From contig DJVD01000238.1 in assembly GCA_002440805.1 (NCBI GenBank), positions 1-15,914 on the forward strand: 15,914 nt of DNA, in the 5' to 3' direction. The translations under genes were made by a program, and so were the position numbers. This document shows, in pieces, positions 1-7,080 of this stretch (the first letter of the stretch is position 1; each line of letters begins with the position of its first letter). Below the pieces are notes generated by a model. That model worked only from the letters and a program-made list of their open reading frames with translations, had not been told where the DNA came from and made no database searches. The stretch is from Chloroflexi bacterium UBA6265. GTDB lineage: Bacteria > Chloroflexota > Chloroflexia > Thermomicrobiales > UBA6265.

Positions 1-267
1 CAAATCGGTGGCGTAATCGCGTTCAGCGGTTCGCTCATTGGTCCCACCGATCAGCCGCATGCACCGCTGGCGAAGGTCGATGGCCTGAAGATGTTTATCG
101 GGTGTGGCACCAACGATAGCTGGATCCCTTCCACTTCGGCCGAAAAATCCGCCGAACTCTTCGCCGCCGCCGGTGCCGATGTTGACCTGCGCATCTATCC
201 AGGGATGGATCACATCATTAATGAGGATGAGATCCAGGGTGCAACCAGCCTACTCACCTCCATTTAG
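1..267 (+). CDS. Alpha/beta-hydrolase, phospholipase/carboxylesterase family (C-terminal part)
   Basis: Frame 1 is open from the first base to a TAG at 265-267, giving the last 88 residues of a protein whose start lies left of the window. It begins with GGVIAFSG, which in this family comes just after the nucleophile-elbow strand; the catalytic Ser itself is off the window. The sequence then shows GTNDSWIP, which supplies the catalytic Asp, and YPGMDHIINEDEI, which supplies the catalytic His. This order matches the Abhydrolase_2 family (acyl-protein thioesterase and carboxylesterase types), cytosolic hydrolases of short acyl esters. The true substrate cannot be told. The next gene starts 14 bases downstream on the same strand, so the two are probably cotranscribed. 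The family call is fairly secure; function is known only to family level. Confidence 0.8.
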   Translation, partial: QIGGVIAFSGSLIGPTDQPHAPLAKVDGLKMFIGCGTNDSWIPSTSAEKSAELFAAAGADVDLRIYPGMDHIINEDEIQGATSLLTSI

Positions 268-281
268 AACAGGGCATAACC

Positions 282-1160
282 GTGACCACAGTGAGATTCA
301 ACGCCAACATTGATCCCAAGACCGATGTCCAGCGCGCCATCAACCAGGCCAACCTGGTCGAAGCCCTGGGCTACGACGGCGTTTTGATCCAGGATCACGC
401 ATACATCCCGGATTTTGTGGCCACTACCACGCTGCTGACAGCCATCGGCGCCGTGACGAACAAGGTGGAAGTGGGAGCAAACGTACTCACGGCACCGTTC
501 CGTCTACCCGCCATCCTGGCGAAGGAAGTGGCCACACTTGATGCCATTACCCATGGCCGTGCGATCCTCGGATTGGGTGCCGGCGCCAATGCAGCCGCAA
601 TCCACGCGCTCGGTGGCCCGGATCTCTCCGCCAAGGGTGAGATGTATCGTAGTTACCGCGATGCCCTCCACATCATTCGCGGACTGTGGGATTCCAATGG
701 ACAACCATTCACCTATTCCGGAGATGTGCAATCGGTGCACGCGGTGAAGTTCGGCCCGATTCCTGCCCGCAGGATTCCCATCATGACCGGCGCCATGGGA
801 CCACAATCCCTGAAGCTCACGGCAGAACTGGCTGATGGCATCAGCATTAGTTCCAGCTACGTCCCCTGGCAGAATCTGCCCGGGTTCCGCCAGCAACTTG
901 ATGAAGGCGCGGCAGCGTACAATCGGGACGCCGAAGAACTCTTCATCAACTACAACGTTATGGGCTACATCCACGACGGCGATAGCACCGCCCGACCTCG
1001 AAACGAGGGCGTGTTCTGGGGAGATGCGCCATGGTGGATTGAGCGGCTGCAAGCGATCCGGGACATGGGCGTTTCGCGCTTCACGTTTTGGCCGGTGCAT
1101 GGTGACCAGGATGAGCAACTCCGTCGTTTCATAACGAACGTCGCGCCAGCTGTTCGTTAA
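282..1160 (+). CDS. LLM-class flavin-dependent oxidoreductase (luciferase-like, possibly F420-dependent)
   Basis: The protein has 292 residues and a GTG start, with a weak AGGG ribosome site in the short spacer after the preceding gene. Typical luciferase-like monooxygenase features are visible: an N-terminal segment with LVEALGYDGVLIQDH (about residues 25-39), the family-typical HGRAILGLGAGAN (91-103), an ADGISI strand near 180-190, and a C-terminal GVSRFTFWPV segment that matches the last beta strand of the TIM barrel. Enzymes of this family use FMN or coenzyme F420 to oxidise or reduce small organic molecules in the cytoplasm. The cofactor and substrate cannot be read from the sequence. 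It probably shares a transcript with the esterase gene before it, and a strong terminator follows directly. Length is slightly short for the family (usually about 300-350) but both ends look complete. Confidence 0.85.
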   Translation: MTTVRFNANIDPKTDVQRAINQANLVEALGYDGVLIQDHAYIPDFVATTTLLTAIGAVTNKVEVGANVLTAPFRLPAILAKEVATLDAITHGRAILGLGAGANAAAIHALGGPDLSAKGEMYRSYRDALHIIRGLWDSNGQPFTYSGDVQSVHAVKFGPIPARRIPIMTGAMGPQSLKLTAELADGISISSSYVPWQNLPGFRQQLDEGAAAYNRDAEELFINYNVMGYIHDGDSTARPRNEGVFWGDAPWWIERLQAIRDMGVSRFTFWPVHGDQDEQLRRFITNVAPAVR

Positions 1161-1172
1161 CAGATTGAGAAG

Positions 1173-1199
1173 GCCGCGTTCGTGAGAACGCGGCTTTTT
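1173..1199 (+). terminator. Intrinsic terminator after the LLM oxidoreductase gene
   Basis: There is a perfect 9-bp stem (GCCGCGTTC at 1173-1181 with GAACGCGGC at 1186-1194), a GTGA loop, and five T at 1195-1199. It lies 12 bases after the TAA stop. It ends the esterase-oxidoreductase transcript and separates it from the regulator gene. Confidence 0.9.
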
Positions 1200-1323
1200 C
1201 GCATCCATCAGCCGATCCACATAATTATCCTGTCAGGTTAGGCCATTCCAGGTATCTTCGGTATACTAATCACATCTCGCTCTGTATGCCTATCGGAAAA
1301 TGGTCCCACCGTAGGGAGAAATC

Positions 1324-3879
1324 ATGTGTGCTGATACTGCCGCGCACTCAATTCCGTACTACGCATCGTCCCTGGTGGGGCGTGAATCCGATACCCACCT
1401 TTTGGAATCGCTGATCCTCGATCCTGCGGTGCAGTTGATCACGGTCACTGGCACCGCCGGCGTCGGCAAAACCCGCCTCACCGCGTATGTTGCCCGGAAG
1501 ATGCAGCATATCGGGAGGGACGGCGTGCTGTTCGTCTCGCTCGCGACCATCACCGATCCCGACCTCGTCCCCACCGAAATCGGCAAGGCACTGGAGTTGC
1601 TGGGCGATAACCTGATCGACGCCATTCGTAGCAGGTTTGGCGCCTGGCAAGGAATCGTCCTGCTGGATAATCTGGAACAGGTGGTGGAGTGTGCGCCAGC
1701 CATCAGCCGCATGTTACCGCACAACCCCGGGCTCACCGTCATCCTCACCTCCCAACGTCCTCTCCAGATTGATGGCGAGCGCGTCGTACGGCTCAATTCG
1801 CTTCCCTTGCCAGGCGAGAACGCCGCAGCTGACGAACTGAGATCGGCACCGAGCGTGCAACTTCTGGTTGATCGCGCTACCCAGCAGGATGCTTCATTTG
1901 CGAATGCGCTGGATGATGACGCCACCACGGCCGCCATCGGGGAAATCTGCCGCCGGCTGGATGGCATTCCGCTCGCACTTGAATTGGCTGCGTCACGATT
2001 GGCCACCCTCTCGCCGGAAGTCGTGCTGGCCCAACTTGAACAGGGACAACACATTCTCTCCAGCCAACGCCGGGATCTTCCTGAGCGGCAACGCACCATG
2101 CATGCGGCAATCAGTTGGAGTTTTCAACTCCTGCCGAAGGATTCGCAGCAGGCATTCCTCTGGCTGGGCACGTTCACGGCCGGATTCGACCTGGCAATCG
2201 TGGACGAACTGATTGCGGTAAGGGGCCTATCCACGTCCGCTGTGGACACCATCAGTGAATTGATGAACCTCTGCCTGCTGCAACGCGTCAGCGGCGGTGC
2301 CAACCCGTGGTACACCATGCTGGAGTCCATGCGGGAATTTTGCCTGACCGAACTTGATCTCGCTGGTGATCTGGAAGCTGCCCGCGAGTTCGTGGCCGCC
2401 CACGTTGTTCGGCTGGCAAATCACACCGAACAGGCATTCACCAGCAACGAATCTGCTTCGTGGAAGGCGGTGCTGGATCGTGAACTGCCCACCGTCCGCT
2501 CGGCTGTCGCCTGGGCGCTGGCCAATGAAGAGCCCTATGTGCCGATGGTTGTGGCCACCGGTATGTGGCGCTACCTCGAGCAGGAAGGTCGCTGGCAGGA
2601 GGTGACTTCGTGGATCGAACAGGCAGCAACGTGGCGCGACAAGCTGCCCGAGGATGTATTGATTGGCGGCCTGATCACGAAGATGACAATGCAGGAGGAC
2701 GGTCGCGACATTCCTGCCGCCCTCGCCACCGCCGCCGAGGTGAAGGCGCTGCTGGAAGGCAAGGATTTACCTCACCACGAGGTGAAATACCTGCTGCGCT
2801 CCGGCAGCCTGGCCCAGGATCAACAGATGCTGGATGATGCCAACGCGTATTTCCAGCAAGCGGTGGAGTTAGCCGACACGCATCACTTTGCCCGAGATTC
2901 GGCCGTAGCGCGGGCGAATATCGCCATCATCGCCTATTTTCGTGGCGACTACGCCACGGCCGAATCGAATTTCCTCAAGGTGAAGGCCACGCTGGCCGAG
3001 TTGGGCGACAAGCCGGGGGTTGCCAATATCCTTTCCAACCTCGCCGCTACCGCCAATGTACAAAACGACCCCGAGCGGGCCCTGATGTACCTGGATGAAG
3101 CCAACGATATCGTCCGGGCTCTCGGCCTGAAGCGGGACCTGATCTATTCGCTGCTCAACCAGTGCTCGGCGCTACTTGCCTTGGGAGAAATTGACGCCGC
3201 AGCGAATGCCGCCGAGGAGGCGATCGCGCGTGCGCAGGAACTGAACTATCCATCCCTGCAAGCCACCGGCTTTGTCAATATGGCGGATATTCACCTGATT
3301 AGGGAGGACTACGCCGCTGCCGCCACGATGGCGCTGCGTGCGTTGGACACCGTATCCCCCGAAGAAGGAACGCGGCATTATGTCGAAATCGGCGTCATCC
3401 TCGCCGAGGCATTGAGCAAATCCTCCCGCTTCGCCGATGCAGAAGCGGTGCTGGCGAAATCAATCGCGTATGCCGAGGAGCACCAGTTCACATTCGATTC
3501 GCTACATCTCGCCCGCATAGAGCGGGTGACCAGCACGAGCGAAGCGCAGTTGAACGATATCGACGCGGTGCGCGAGCGAGGACGGTCGTGGACGGATGAG
3601 GTTTTTGTTCGCAACCTGGGCTGGTTTGCCCGCAGGATAGCGGCAATCTCCCCCGGATTGCTCATCACCATTCCGGAAGCACCCGGTCTTCCCGATCTTA
3701 CGCCGCGTGAGCGGGAGATCCTGCGCCTCCTCACCGAGGGCCATTCCACCCGCAGCCTGGCGGCCCACCTTAGCGTGAGCCCACGCACCGTGACAACGCA
3801 TATCGCCAATATGATGGCCAAGCTGGAAGTCTCCAGCCGCACCGAACTGGTGGCAAAGGCAATGCGCGCGCAAAGCTAA
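1324..3879 (+). CDS. LuxR-family transcriptional regulator with STAND ATPase and TPR domains
   Basis: This is an 851-residue signal-transduction regulator. An NB-ARC/STAND-type ATPase fills the N-terminal part: P-loop GTAGVGKT at 43-50, Walker B IVLLDN at 111-116, a TSQRPL sensor-like motif at 142-147, and the DGIPLALEL motif at 213-221. The middle (roughly 400-740) is a long helical region with repeats of TPR style (ARANIAIIAYFRGDYATAE, LSNLAATANVQNDPERALMYL, and similar). The C-terminal 61 residues (791-851) are a LuxR/GerE helix-turn-helix with LTPREREILRLL and SPRTVTTHIANMMAKL. The start is supported by AGGGAGA at 1313-1319, four bases before the ATG. Such proteins bind an inducer, oligomerise with ATP and then activate transcription (family knowledge). 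The inducer is unknown. The gene lies just upstream of the cupredoxin array in the same direction, so it is a candidate regulator of it. A TATACT at 1262-1267 may be its -10 box, but no convincing -35 was found. Confidence 0.92.
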   Translation: MCADTAAHSIPYYASSLVGRESDTHLLESLILDPAVQLITVTGTAGVGKTRLTAYVARKMQHIGRDGVLFVSLATITDPDLVPTEIGKALELLGDNLIDAIRSRFGAWQGIVLLDNLEQVVECAPAISRMLPHNPGLTVILTSQRPLQIDGERVVRLNSLPLPGENAAADELRSAPSVQLLVDRATQQDASFANALDDDATTAAIGEICRRLDGIPLALELAASRLATLSPEVVLAQLEQGQHILSSQRRDLPERQRTMHAAISWSFQLLPKDSQQAFLWLGTFTAGFDLAIVDELIAVRGLSTSAVDTISELMNLCLLQRVSGGANPWYTMLESMREFCLTELDLAGDLEAAREFVAAHVVRLANHTEQAFTSNESASWKAVLDRELPTVRSAVAWALANEEPYVPMVVATGMWRYLEQEGRWQEVTSWIEQAATWRDKLPEDVLIGGLITKMTMQEDGRDIPAALATAAEVKALLEGKDLPHHEVKYLLRSGSLAQDQQMLDDANAYFQQAVELADTHHFARDSAVARANIAIIAYFRGDYATAESNFLKVKATLAELGDKPGVANILSNLAATANVQNDPERALMYLDEANDIVRALGLKRDLIYSLLNQCSALLALGEIDAAANAAEEAIARAQELNYPSLQATGFVNMADIHLIREDYAAAATMALRALDTVSPEEGTRHYVEIGVILAEALSKSSRFADAEAVLAKSIAYAEEHQFTFDSLHLARIERVTSTSEAQLNDIDAVRERGRSWTDEVFVRNLGWFARRIAAISPGLLITIPEAPGLPDLTPREREILRLLTEGHSTRSLAAHLSVSPRTVTTHIANMMAKLEVSSRTELVAKAMRAQS

Positions 3880-3908
3880 AACCACTGATCCCGCCTCACG
3901 TGCGTCAC

Positions 3909-3955
3909 TCTACGTAAATCTACGTAATTTACTGTCAAGTCGATGAACTACGTCA
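3909..3955. promoter_or_regulatory. TACGTA repeat cluster, candidate operator for the cupredoxin array
   Basis: The 209-base gap between the regulator and the array holds two adjacent 10-base direct repeats, TCTACGTAAA (3909-3918) and TCTACGTAAT (3919-3928). A third partial copy, CTACGTCA, lies at 3948-3955. Each full copy contains the palindrome TACGTA, and the first two are one helical turn apart, as expected for paired protein sites. The cluster ends about 130 bases before the first array gene. The neighbouring LuxR-type protein is the obvious candidate binder, but this is inference. No clear -35/-10 pair was recognised here. Confidence 0.4.
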
Positions 3956-4042
3956 TTCGGCAGATGTGTCCCTGTACCTCTCCACAGCATGATGTGTTTA
4001 ACGCGAAGGAAGCATCCCCGCTTTCCACCGCAGGGCACATGG

Positions 4043-4058
4043 TGATGCGCTTGCATCA
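4043..4058 (+). other. Short hairpin in the leader of array gene 1
   Basis: TGATGC (4043-4048) pairs with GCATCA (4053-4058) around a GCTT loop, 30 bases before the TTG start. It has no T run and is probably an RNA structure in the 5' leader, not a terminator. With a 6-bp stem, chance occurrence is possible. Confidence 0.3.
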
Positions 4059-4088
4059 GGCATACAGGAAAAAGGAAAGGGAACCATC

Positions 4089-4997
4089 TTGAACACACGT
4101 ACACGCGTAACTGCTCTCCCGGTCATGATTGCCGCCAGCCTCGGGCTAGGCAGCATTGTCAACCTGGGCAAGGCCGTGGCCCACCCGGGGCACGTACATG
4201 CATCCCCCAACCTGCAGCCCACCGGGTTGGACGAACTCACCCTCACCGTTGAGGAAGCTGGTGTTACCGGCATGCCGGAGAGCATCGAAGCCGGCCGCTA
4301 CCTGGTGAAGGTCACCGGACCAGCACCGGGCGAGATGGGCCCCAGCGGCACCATGTTCTTCCAGCTGCCCGAGGGGGTGACCGTGGAGCAAGCCTACGAA
4401 GATATTCAGGCTGCTACTGAAGGTCCGCCGATGTGGTTCCTGGATGCTCATTTCGGGGGTGGTGTCACCCTGGATAGCGGCACTGAAGGCTGGGCCGTCA
4501 TCGATTTCACCCCCGGTCCGTGGGTTGTTTCCACACCGTTCGGCAGCACGCTGGGTGTCGAGTTCGAAGTGACTGGCGAGTTCCCGACTGATCTCGAGGA
4601 TGTGGAGGCCAACGCCACCATCGAACTTATGGAGATGGTGATTCGGGTTGCTGACGGCGAGTTGGTGGTGGGCGAGAACATCGTCACTGTAAACAACGCC
4701 GGCGCGCAGATCCACTTCGTGGATTTCAACCGCGTGCCGGATGGCACCACCAAAGAGCAAGTCCAGGCCGTGATTGATTCGTTCATGACCGGCACACCAC
4801 CTGCGGCGGATAACGGCCTCTCGGAAACAGACTTCATCCCCGTCGCCCTGGCGCCCGACATCTCACCTGGCGTGAAGATGACCTTGCCAATCACCTTCGA
4901 AGCGGGAACGTACTTCCTCTCGTGTTGGGTACCGGATGTTGAGACCTTCGCGCCTCACGCCATGATGGGCATGTGGGACCTGATCGTCATCGAGTAA
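4089..4997 (+). CDS. Exported cupredoxin-like protein, array copy 1
   Basis: The protein has 302 residues. The start is TTG, chosen because the N-terminus MNTRTRV matches the ATG starts of the three paralogues and a purine-rich AGGAAAGGGAA site lies just upstream. Residues 1-31 look like a signal peptide, with an AVA cleavage site before HPGHVH. The C-terminal half (about 176-302) is cupredoxin-like: NNAGAQIHF gives His209, TYFLSCW gives Cys279, and PHAMMGM gives His290 and Met295, a full candidate type 1 copper set with C-x10-H-x4-M spacing. The N-terminal half (about 49-163) has the same order of elements (LPEGVTVEQA, TPGPWVVS, GVEFEVTG) without the ligands, suggesting an ancient duplication. 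A periplasmic or surface electron carrier or copper protein is likely. I do not recognise a named family. It is the first of four tandem paralogues and is closest to copy 2. Confidence 0.8.
   Translation: MNTRTRVTALPVMIAASLGLGSIVNLGKAVAHPGHVHASPNLQPTGLDELTLTVEEAGVTGMPESIEAGRYLVKVTGPAPGEMGPSGTMFFQLPEGVTVEQAYEDIQAATEGPPMWFLDAHFGGGVTLDSGTEGWAVIDFTPGPWVVSTPFGSTLGVEFEVTGEFPTDLEDVEANATIELMEMVIRVADGELVVGENIVTVNNAGAQIHFVDFNRVPDGTTKEQVQAVIDSFMTGTPPAADNGLSETDFIPVALAPDISPGVKMTLPITFEAGTYFLSCWVPDVETFAPHAMMGMWDLIVIE
4269..4318 (+). repeat. 50-bp block nearly identical to 5244-5293 (inside array copy 1)
   Basis: This stretch, coding for GMPESIEAGRYLVKVTG, differs from the matching part of copy 2 at only two bases, both at silent third positions (GCC/GCT and ACC/ACT). 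Most other parts of the two genes differ more at the DNA level. Confidence 0.7.
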
Positions 4998-5012
4998 GCC
5001 GTTGTCATCGCT

Positions 5013-5040
5013 GGGAACCGCGACCTTGGTCGCGGTCCCC
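5013..5040 (+). other. Intergenic hairpin between array genes 1 and 2
   Basis: ACCGCGAC (5017-5024) pairs perfectly with GTCGCGGT (5029-5036) around CTTG. After one A/C mismatch, three more G-C pairs form (GGG 5013-5015 with CCC 5038-5040). No T run follows; the AAGGAGAA ribosome site of gene 2 lies 8 bases downstream. It may be a transcript-processing or mRNA-stabilising element or a weak terminator. Confidence 0.55.
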
Positions 5041-5063
5041 TCTCCCTGAAGGAGAACATCCCC

Positions 5064-5969
5064 ATGAACACACGCGCACGCGTAACAGCCATCCCCGTTA
5101 TGGTGGCCGCCAGCTTAGGGCTGGGCAGTATCGCCACGTTTGGCAAAGCCCTCGCGCATCCTGGCCACGTCCATACGGCACCCAATCTGCAGCCAACCGG
5201 ACTTGAGGAAATCAACCTCACCATCGAGGAATCCGGCGTCACGGGCATGCCGGAGAGCATCGAAGCTGGCCGCTACCTGGTGAAGGTCACTGGCCCCGAG
5301 CCAGGAGAAATGGGACCGAGCGGCATCATGGCGATCCAATTGCCCGAAGGTGTCACTCCGAAGCAGGCCCACGATGACGTCCTCGCCAATCCGAACGAGA
5401 TCCCGGGTTGGGCGATGGAGAGCCACTTCGGCGGTGGAGTGGTGCTCGATCATGGCCCCGAAAACTGGGCGGTGCTCGATTTCACTCCCGGTGCCTGGAT
5501 TGTCACGACCCTCTTCGGCACAACCCTCGGCGTCGAGTTTGAGGTGACCGGCGAACTGCCGACCGATCTGCCGGATCCGGGCGCCAACGTGACGCTCGAT
5601 CTCCTGGAAATGGTGATCCGGGTGTCAGACGGTGAATTCGTGGCCGGTGAAAACCTCGTCACGGTACACAATGCCGGCGCCCAAATCCACTTCGTCGATA
5701 TCTCCAAAGTCCCCGATGGAACCACGAAGGAGCAGATCGAGGGATTGATGGATTCGTTCATGACCGGCACGCCGCCTGCAGCCGATGGCCTGCAGGAAGC
5801 AGATGTGATGCCGGCTGCCTACATCGCCGAGATGTCGGGTGGAGTGGCGGTGACAGTGCCACTCATGCTGGACGCCGGGACCTACTTTCTTTCGTGCTGG
5901 ATCGGCGATCCGGAATCCCAACTCCCCCATGCGATGATGGGAATGTGGGACCTGATCACTATCGAGTAG
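5064..5969 (+). CDS. Exported cupredoxin-like protein, array copy 2
   Basis: This 301-residue paralogue of the preceding gene starts with ATG and has a strong AAGGAGAA site at 5049-5056. The signal peptide probably ends at ALA before HPGHVH (residues 31-33), which would leave a histidine at the mature N-terminus. The candidate copper ligands are His209 (GAQIHF), Cys278 (YFLSCW), His289 and Met294 (PHAMMGM). The N-terminal half carries the HFGGGV motif (121-126), invariant in this form or as HFGGGA in all four copies, and lacks copper ligands. The 66-base gap from gene 1 contains only a hairpin and the ribosome site, so the genes may share a transcript. The sequence is closest to copy 1, including an almost identical 50-bp segment, so these two are probably the most recent duplicates. 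The role is the same: a candidate periplasmic copper electron carrier, with unknown partner. Confidence 0.8.
   Translation: MNTRARVTAIPVMVAASLGLGSIATFGKALAHPGHVHTAPNLQPTGLEEINLTIEESGVTGMPESIEAGRYLVKVTGPEPGEMGPSGIMAIQLPEGVTPKQAHDDVLANPNEIPGWAMESHFGGGVVLDHGPENWAVLDFTPGAWIVTTLFGTTLGVEFEVTGELPTDLPDPGANVTLDLLEMVIRVSDGEFVAGENLVTVHNAGAQIHFVDISKVPDGTTKEQIEGLMDSFMTGTPPAADGLQEADVMPAAYIAEMSGGVAVTVPLMLDAGTYFLSCWIGDPESQLPHAMMGMWDLITIE
5244..5293 (+). repeat. 50-bp block nearly identical to 4269-4318 (inside array copy 2)
   Basis: This is the partner of the block in copy 1: 48 of 50 bases match, and both differences are silent. The array is the only clear repeated coding sequence in the window. Confidence 0.7.
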
Positions 5970-5986
5970 GGAAATCGACAGACACG

Positions 5987-6010
5987 GGGGATCACGGTGA
6001 CGTGATCCCC
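5987..6010 (+). other. Intergenic hairpin between array genes 2 and 3
   Basis: GGGGATCACG (5987-5996) and CGTGATCCCC (6001-6010) form a perfect 10-bp stem with a GTGA tetraloop. No T run follows, and the GAGGAGA ribosome site of gene 3 begins 4 bases later. The stem is strong enough to pause polymerase or block exonucleases. Confidence 0.65.
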
Positions 6011-6027
6011 GCAGAGGAGAGAAAACC

Positions 6028-6918
6028 ATGAACACACGCGCACGCGTTAAGGTCCTTCCGATGATCATGGCCGCCAGCCTTGGCCTCGCAAACCTGGACA
6101 AGATGATGGCCCAGGAAAGGCATGCCCGGGCAAACCTCCAGCCGACCGGGTTGGAAGAAATCAACCTCACCGTTGAGGAAGCAGGAATCACCGGAATGCC
6201 TGAAACCCTCGCGGCTGGTCGATACCTTGTGAATGTCACCGGACCTGAGCCGGGCGAGATGGGTCCAAGCGGTGCCATTTTTGCCCAGTTGCCGGAGGAT
6301 ATTACGGCCCAGCAGGCATACGACGATGTGTTGGCGAATCCGGAAGACATTCCGTCCTGGTACCTGGATACCCACTTTGGTGGCGGCGCCACGCTTTCGC
6401 AGGGCACAGAGACCTGGGCCATCCTGGATCTCACCCCAGGAAAGTGGCTGGTGACCACCCCATTCGGCGCCACGCTCGGCGTTGAGTTCGAGGTGACGGG
6501 CGAAATGCCGGCCGATCTCCCGGATCCCGGCGCGAATGTCACGATCACGTTGCTGGAATTCGGCATCAAGGTTGGCGATGGCGCCCTGGTTGCCGGCGAC
6601 AACGTGGTAACCGTAGATAACGGTGGCGCACAACTGCATTTTGTCGATGTCAGCATGTTGCCGGCCGGCACCACCAAAGAACAGGTGGATGGGCTGATGG
6701 AATCGTTCATGAGCGGCACACCACCCGCCGAGGGCGAACTTCAGGAAGATGCCTTCACTCCGGTGGCATACCTCGCCGATGTATCGCCGGGAGTGAGCGA
6801 AACCCTGCCACTGACACTGGAAGCCGGCACGTACTTCCTGGCGTGTTGGGTGCCCGACCTTGCTTCGGAACTTCCGCATGCCATGATGGGCATGTATGAC
6901 GTGATAGACGTGGAATAG
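6028..6918 (+). CDS. Exported cupredoxin-like protein, array copy 3
   Basis: The protein has 296 residues. The ATG start follows GAGGAGA (6014-6020). The leader is shorter than in copies 1 and 2 and may be cleaved at MMA before QERHARANLQP, so the HPGHVH motif is absent. The C-terminal domain keeps every candidate type 1 copper ligand: His204 (GAQLHF), Cys273 (YFLACW), His284 and Met289 (PHAMMGM), again with C-x10-H-x4-M. The N-terminal half keeps the LPEDITAQQA, HFGGGA and GVEFEVTG elements. It is clearly a paralogue of copies 1 and 2 (NLQPTGLEEINLTVEEAG and DSFM/ESFM-GTPPA segments), but the final segment GMYDVIDVE differs from the GMWDLI seen in the others. It is probably exported and copper-binding, with unknown partner. 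Confidence 0.8.
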   Translation: MNTRARVKVLPMIMAASLGLANLDKMMAQERHARANLQPTGLEEINLTVEEAGITGMPETLAAGRYLVNVTGPEPGEMGPSGAIFAQLPEDITAQQAYDDVLANPEDIPSWYLDTHFGGGATLSQGTETWAILDLTPGKWLVTTPFGATLGVEFEVTGEMPADLPDPGANVTITLLEFGIKVGDGALVAGDNVVTVDNGGAQLHFVDVSMLPAGTTKEQVDGLMESFMSGTPPAEGELQEDAFTPVAYLADVSPGVSETLPLTLEAGTYFLACWVPDLASELPHAMMGMYDVIDVE

Positions 6919-6979
6919 CGGCCGTTCCTATCCATTAGCCATCCCTTTGGTCACCCTTGGCGGCCACGGATGTACAGCT

Positions 6980-7012
6980 TTGAGGGCCAGTTCCCCAGAA
7001 ACTGGCCCTCAA
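6980..7012 (+). other. Strong hairpin between array genes 3 and 4
   Basis: This is a perfect 13-bp stem (TTGAGGGCCAGTT at 6980-6992 with AACTGGCCCTCAA at 7000-7012) and a 7-base loop. It lies 61 bases after the stop of gene 3 and 68 before the ATG of gene 4. No T run follows on either strand, so a classic terminator is not supported. It may lower or separate expression of gene 4, which also has the largest spacer in the array (162 bases). Confidence 0.6.
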
Positions 7013-7080
7013 CGTTCGGGGGCAGGAAATGGCCGTTCCCGAGCACAGCGAACGTCGTCGCCACAGGAGGTTTTCACACC

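Noticed and set aside
1262..1267. TATACT as -10 box for the regulator gene
   Set aside because: No -35 at acceptable spacing; too weak to list as a promoter.
3909..3928. CRISPR or other repeat array
   Set aside because: Only two or three 10-base copies without spacers; better read as a regulatory site.
5625..6719. 364-codon open frame on the minus strand across array copies 2 and 3
   Set aside because: It is antisense to two genes with conserved motifs, its protein shows no recognisable domain, and it crosses the intergenic hairpin. Long antisense frames are common in GC-rich DNA.
6970..7080. Extended start for array copy 4 (37 extra residues)
   Set aside because: The extension covers a 13-bp hairpin, has no hydrophobic leader and places the signal peptide internally. 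The ATG at 7081 has a perfect AGGAGG.
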